A DNA stretch of 64,000 nucleotides from Stichopus chloronotus (taxonomy: Eukaryota; Echinodermata; Holothuroidea; Aspidochirotida; Stichopodidae): the NCBI GenBank assembly GCA_021234535.1, contig CM037849.1, forward strand, positions 12,567,526 through 12,631,525. The letters run 5' to 3'. The notes below the pieces were generated by a model. That model was not told the origin of the DNA and made no database searches. It saw only the letters and a list, made by a program, of their open reading frames with translations. Each line of letters opens with the position of its first letter. Within the stretch, counting starts at the first letter, position 1. The position numbers were made by a program, and so were the translations under genes. Of the stretch, positions 59,386 through 64,000 are shown one piece after another.

Positions 59386-61264
59386 GTGAGCCGCAATTTC
59401 ATATATTATATTAATATTGTGCCATTCCTGTTAGCCATTTGATTTTCGTGGTAGGTGTGACTGCTGCCTCTTGGGGTGACACGTGGGTGGTCGACGGAAA
59501 GGAAGGCGTCTCACTCAGGCTTTTTTGTTCTTGTATTTGAAGGGATACTTATCGTAGTTTAACCAAAAGTTTAAAATGTTTTAACAACATTTCTGTAGTA
59601 ATAGAACATATATCACCATCTCCATTATAAAACCAGTCATAACCAAGGGATGAAATATTGTGAACATATTGATTGACACTTTTTGCTAATCAGTGTCTGA
59701 AGTGGTCTGGAGTCAGCCATTTTGATTAGCAGATATTAAACAAAGATTGCATGGATGCTGAAGTAAGTCTGCATATCACAACCTTATACATATTGCTGAG
59801 TAACTGTTATGCAACTGATTGTGTTTAATTAACAGTGAGGTGCAATTTAGAAGGAGAAACATCTAATTCCATCCATTTTACCAACCCAGTTGCTGCCAGG
59901 GACGGCTGTTTTGTTTGCCACTTTCATATTCAATAGACTCAAAAGGTATTAGGAATTTTACATGAAAGGGGTCATGTCATCTGCTATGCCATAAATTACG
60001 TAAACAAATTTTGTCCTACAACAATGTCAGTCACTTTTCTTGAAAATTTATCTCTCAAACTCCGGTGCGCTCCACCGTCTTTCACAGTAGACCGAGGTTT
60101 ACGTCATGTACCATATTGAACACGGGCACACATGCAATTTGAGCAAGTTTCCGAAAGTTGATAAAATCCTGCAGTAAATTACAGTTGCTTGCATATGGCT
60201 AAAGCTCTCTGCCTTACTTTTATATACCAGGCTATCTTGATTTTTGGGAGATACTGTAGTTATTCATTACGAATTAAAAGTGTCGTCCCATCTCGTAGGA
60301 TCGACATGAATTCAACATTCAGATTTATCTCCATCTTAATCGCTCCTCCTTGCATGAACCGCAGGTCGAGTAATTACCCAGAAAGTTGTAGCTTTGAGAG
60401 AATCCAACCTGTCAGGTCAGACCAGAGAAAATGTCAATTTGCAACTGTTGAGACGCTTACGTGGAGCCAAATCACAACTGTGCTTTTATGGTTTGCCAAT
60501 TGCGATGTGAACCCGGTCACGTGATCCCTTGGCCATGGGTTGAAGTGCAAACTTCAAGCAGATTTGAACGTTAGTTTAAAATGTGTTTGTCAGCATCACT
60601 GATCATCACAGTCCATTGAATAATGTTGCAATGTATGACATGATCAAAATTTGTGATGAAAGTCACCAAAAATGTTTTAAGAGAAGATCTTGTGAGAAAC
60701 AACAATGTCATCACTTCTACCGTGATTTCTTACATGTATCAGTTCTGTGAAAAAAAAATCCGTCATGTCAAATTAAATGCTTGCATTGCCATATTGGTAT
60801 GTCCTAATTTTTCCCTTTAAAAAGGATGACTTAATGGTGTGTGGGATTTTTGGAGATGTTTGATCTTTTCTGGGAAGACAATCAAATCTGAAGTTATAAA
60901 TTTTTTTCACAAAAGGATCATCCAATCACAGAAGAGAGACATTGATAATTACATTGTTGTCAAAGGCTGAGGTGATGAAAATAAAATACATCTTGGTAAA
61001 ATAAGTCTTGCAGCCATGCCATCTCCCTGTTGGGATGACATTTGCTTTGATATACTCATCAGATTTTTCCATTTTTTTTTTTTTTTCAGATTTTTGCAGT
61101 TTTTTCACAATGTATTCTAACACATTCCTTGCACAGTTTCGGGCATTTGTTGCTAAATGTCCATGCGACAACTTTTTAGTCATGTGTGAGTCATTTTTGT
61201 TACTTTGCTGCCGATCTCAGGTTTTAATGGAGTGCTTGACTGTTCAGATAATCTTTCCTTGCAG
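59386..61264 (+). other. Lectin gene intron 11
   Basis: About 1.9 kb. A 111-codon plus-strand frame (60189-60524) has no flanking splice sites in the required phase and no known domain. A T-run precedes the TSP1 exon at about 61073. Confidence 0.45.
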
Positions 61265-61435
61265 GGGGAGGGGAGCCAGGGCCTTGGTCAGCCTGGAGCG
61301 AGTGTTCGTCCGCATGTGGAACGGGAAATAGGACAAGGAGCAGAGAGTGCGACAGCCCTGCTCCGATCCTTGGAGGAGAAAACTGCACTTTGCCTTTGAC
61401 GGACAACATCACATGCGATGCAAAGTGCCCAGAGG
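61265..61435 (+). CDS. Lectin gene exon 12: thrombospondin type 1 repeat 2
   Basis: 57 codons, phase 1 to phase 1, after AATCTTTCCTTGCAG. GPWSAWSECSSACGTGNRT, then RSRECDSPAPILGGENC, ITCDAKC: six Cys and WSAW retained. The fucosylation position reads CSSAC, so the Ser/Thr before the second Cys is lost, unlike repeat 1. PAPxLGGxxC is shared with repeat 1, supporting duplication. Confidence 0.94.
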
Positions 61436-62196
61436 GTGAGTTGACCAAATTTGTCACTGCCGATTTTGCAGTCATGTTAACAGATACATGTCAGATCCAG
61501 TCTGCCACATTCAGCATAGATCTTTTGTGTGGTAGAAAAGAGGATTGTGTTGTATTGCACATTTGTCTTAATTTAAGGAAAGTCATATCATTGTAATATT
61601 TTGAAGAAACTTTTGAAAGAACACCAGAACTCGGTCATGAGGATCGCTTAATCTCCCCCGAAGCTCTTATTGGTGGGCGGTGTTTGTGTGAAATAAGCAC
61701 AAAAAGTTGAAGAAAAGAAAAAAAAAAGAGACAATGAAAATTATGAAAGAGGAGATTAAAAAGGAGAAGAAAAGACATAGGAGCAATTTTGAAGGACTTT
61801 AAATTTCTTGTCTGTCTGTCACAACTTAAAGAGTGTCTGCAAAATCTGGATTGATGGATGTTTTGGGCAGTTGTGAAGTCGACCTACATCAGGAATGTCT
61901 TCAGTGTCTCTCACTTAATGTGTATCGTCATAAATATATGATATTGCCCGGGTTTTAAGTGGTACCCCTCCTACAGTACAGTACCTCCTGCAGCAAACTC
62001 TTTCGATTGGGGAGTACCATTTTATCTTCACAGGTAGTAAGTGAGAGTTAGTGGTGGCTTCCACAGCAAATTCATCTGTGTTTCATCACTTTTTACCTGA
62101 TAAATCTACGTGCATGTCTCAGTCAAAAACTTTGTACAAGTGTAGATAATCTGTTACCATGACAACCAAATTGTCCTTTATCTGCCTCGTCTCCAG
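61436..62196 (+). other. Lectin gene intron 12
   Basis: About 0.76 kb with a purine-rich tract (61700-61775). No exon recognised. Confidence 0.5.
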
Positions 62197-62622
62197 TTAC
62201 CTGTCCAGAGGACATGGTAGTCTATCGTGAGTCCTGCTTTCGTCTGGTGACAGACGGGAGGGATTATGCTGGTGCAATCGAGGAATGCCGGACTCTGACC
62301 AATGGCAGTGGATACCTGGCCAGATTCCAGACCTACGACGAACTGGAATTCAACAGCCACAGGAATGAGGAACAAGGACTGAGCCGTAGAGACAGAGTTT
62401 TTGTCGACATGTCCTACAACTCGAGTGGTATCTTCTACGAGAATGGGACCAAGCAGGTCAACCTGTCCGCCTGGGGGGACGCCGGCCCTTGGGCCAATGG
62501 TTACCCATCTCAGTCTATGGAACCCTGCATGGCGCTGGTGTTCGACAAACATCAGTGGCGTTGGCTGATGTCTGACGTCTCCTGCACTGATACCGCTAGC
62601 TACATCTGTGAAATTTCAAGAT
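62197..62622 (+). CDS. Lectin gene exon 13: C-type lectin domain 3
   Basis: 142 codons, phase 1 to phase 1, acceptor CTGCCTCGTCTCCAG, donor GTGAGT. Six cysteines (TCPEDM, SCFRL, EECRTL, EPCMAL, VSCTD, YICEI). The loop is GPWANGYPSQSMEPC, with the same W-x-x-GYP wording as CTLDs 1 and 4. The QWRWLMSDVSC stretch lacks a WND triplet, and no EPN/QPD is present. It is predicted to be a non-classical ligand binder like CTLD 1. Confidence 0.94.
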
Positions 62623-63099
62623 GTGAGTGATTTACACTTTTAATTTTTCTGCTCGTAAGAAAAGAGACCATCATTTGCAAGTAATTTGTCAATATTTTAG
62701 CAGATTCAGTATGCAGTGAACTGCCTTTCTGTGACTTTAGCAAACAGTGTATTTGCTTTTCTTTTGTCTTTGTTAAGGATATCAGTAAAGTTCTGGCATG
62801 TATTGTCATGCCATGTGTTACACTGTTTTGTTCACAGCTAAGTTGAACACTGATTAGTGCTCTTGTCAAATGGGTCAGTACATCCTTCAATTTCTTAAGA
62901 GAAAAAGCCTTCTTAATACTCATTCAACTTCCTTCAGCACCATTGAACGTTGCCTTTCGTTTCAAACAGTCTATCTATTTGAAGCTGGAGGAACCAACAA
63001 TAAAAAAGGGAAACAGGGTATCAAGGTGTGCACATTGTCCACAGATTGTAACATGGACGATACATTTCATTCATTAACCAAAATTTGTTCACTTCAAAG
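62623..63099 (+). other. Lectin gene intron 13
   Basis: About 0.48 kb; nothing beyond AT-rich unique sequence. Confidence 0.5.
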
Positions 63100-63270
63100 C
63101 TCCTGGAAGCTGGGGTTCTTGGAGCGGATGGACCCAGTGTGGGCCAGACTGCGAGAACGGCACCCAGACTCGATACAGAGCCTGCGACGACCCACCGCCA
63201 TACCTAGGGGGTGAAGAATGCCCTGGAAATGCCAATCAAACGAGGAACTGCTCCTTCCTCTGTTCAAAGG
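63100..63270 (+). CDS. Lectin gene exon 14: thrombospondin type 1 repeat 3
   Basis: 57 codons, phase 1 to phase 1; acceptor CACTTCAAAG is weak in pyrimidines, donor GTAAGT is consensus. GSWGSWSGWTQCGPDCENGT, then TRYRACDDPPPYLGGEEC, NCSFLC. Six Cys and the triple-Trp layer are intact. The CGPDC segment lacks the O-fucose acceptor. DPPPYLGG parallels DPAPLLGG and SPAPILGG of the other two repeats. Confidence 0.93.
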
Positions 63271-63678
63271 GTAAGTGTTGCACCAGCCAATTATAAGTGG
63301 TATCTTATTTGCTTTCATCTGTCTTGTGAGTTCCAAGGTTGGAAGGATGATGTTGATAAAGGGATTTGTTATCACTGTTATTACTGATTATAGCTGTTTG
63401 TTCCCTGTAGTAATGTAAGGGGAAGTGATGTGATGAAATATGTAATAAAAACATTGTATTGAATTAATCAAATTGAAATCTACAAAACCCAGCAGTGCCA
63501 GATCCATACAGCTTGCATGTTTTTTTTGTACTTATTCAATGGGACCATGGGTATCTATGCAGGGGGCTTTCCTTTTCAAAAGATTTTACAAACCCCCATA
63601 ATCTTTTCAAAAGGAACCATTTCTGTTCATCATATTTGTCCTGCAATCACATATTTGCATCTCTCTGTTTTTGCCCAG
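63271..63678 (+). other. Lectin gene intron 14
   Basis: About 0.4 kb with no recognisable feature. Confidence 0.5.
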
Positions 63679-64000
63679 TCCTCTGCCCTGATGGCTTTGA
63701 GGTCTTCTATGACAGCTGCTACAAGCACGTGGAAGGACCAGAAACGAGAGCAAGTGCCAACGAGACCTGCCTCACGGTCACCAACGGCACTGGCCACCTG
63801 ACCTACATCAGCAGCCACGAAGAACAGCATTCAGTGAGCTGGCTTATAGAAAACTCGGGCACTGCCCGAGACCAGGTGGTCTGTGTCGGGTTGGACTACT
63901 TGGGTAACACCCTCAGGTACCTGGAAAGCGAGAACGGACCTGCAGCTGCAGATTGGGGAGGGGAGGACCAATGGGCCAGAGGCTACCCTGTGAACGGAGG
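63679..64000 (+). CDS. Lectin gene exon 15 (partial): C-type lectin domain 4
   Basis: After acceptor CTCTGTTTTTGCCCAG the exon reads in phase 1 to the window edge (107 codons). VLCPDGFEVFYDSCYKHV, then NETCLTV, HLTYISSHEEQ and DWGGEDQWARGYPVNGG. The first three CTLD cysteines and the W-x-x-GYP loop wording are present. An additional Cys (VVCVGL) precedes the WIGL-like strand. The remaining two or three cysteines and the donor are beyond the window, so the series may continue. Confidence 0.92.

Larger units (their letters stand above)
43075..64000 (+). other. Gene span: PAN / F5/8C / EGF / CTLD / TSP1 modular secreted protein
   Basis: Fifteen coding exons join in frame: 24, 37, 237, 194, 156, 139, 213, 138, 432, 177, 1002, 171, 426, 171 and 322+ nt, about 1,280 codons before the window ends inside the fourth lectin domain. 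Except for the two introns inside the F5/8C domain and the one inside the signal peptide (phase 0), every intron is phase 1, the signature of exon-shuffled extracellular modules. The order is signal peptide, PAN, F5/8C, EGF-EGF-EGF, CTLD, then three TSP1-CTLD pairs. No membrane span is seen, but the C-terminus lies outside. The makeup suggests a large secreted or matrix-associated recognition or adhesion protein. I know no named gene with this exact order. Confidence 0.85.

Overview
The window is AT-rich animal nuclear DNA: genes split by GT-AG introns, secreted and membrane proteins built from shuffled extracellular modules (mostly phase-1 introns), degenerate LINE and Penelope-like retroelements, TTAA-flanked MITEs, and very many poly-C/poly-G and short tandem repeats. 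The PAN, discoidin, EGF, C-type lectin and TSP1 modules together with the repeat style suggest a marine invertebrate deuterostome. An echinoderm is my best guess, by inference only.

Layout. (1) 4.3-19.3 kb, minus strand: pieces of a single-pass membrane protein gene. They are a signal-peptide exon with a TATA-like box (19.3 kb), a stalk exon (5.0 kb) and a terminal exon (4.3-4.8 kb) with a membrane span and a cytoplasmic tail carrying two PPxY motifs. Two weak Ig-like exon candidates lie between. This 14-kb stretch also holds three copies or fragments of a TTAA-type MITE, a hAT-like element, a SINE-like piece and a 0.9-kb minisatellite. (2) 19.4-31.5 kb: no convincing gene. It holds a tandem array of roughly 0.8-kb diverged units interrupted by a LINE reverse-transcriptase fragment and a MITE, and a palindromic repeat field at 30.7-31.3 kb. 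(3) 31.6-37.9 kb, minus strand: a complete four-exon gene, found only by joining splice sites, for a 149-residue secreted, cysteine-free Ser/Asn/Pro/Gly protein with an octapeptide repeat. (4) 38-43 kb: a long AGT-type microsatellite, one intact MITE and no gene. (5) 43.0 kb to the right edge, plus strand: a large secreted gene of at least 15 coding exons (about 1,280 codons in the window, open at the right edge). Its order is signal peptide, PAN, F5/8C, three EGFs, CTLD, TSP1, CTLD, TSP1, CTLD, TSP1, CTLD.

The most unusual object is the second CTLD of that gene. Its single exon carries an in-frame insertion of about 190 codons, Thr/Gly-rich and mucin-like, in the long ligand-binding loop; its sister CTLDs lack it. 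The repeated TSP1-CTLD exon pairs look like a duplicated two-exon cassette. The large gene probably encodes a matrix or innate recognition protein. The small repeat protein could be an extracellular, matrix or mucus component. Both roles are inference from architecture.
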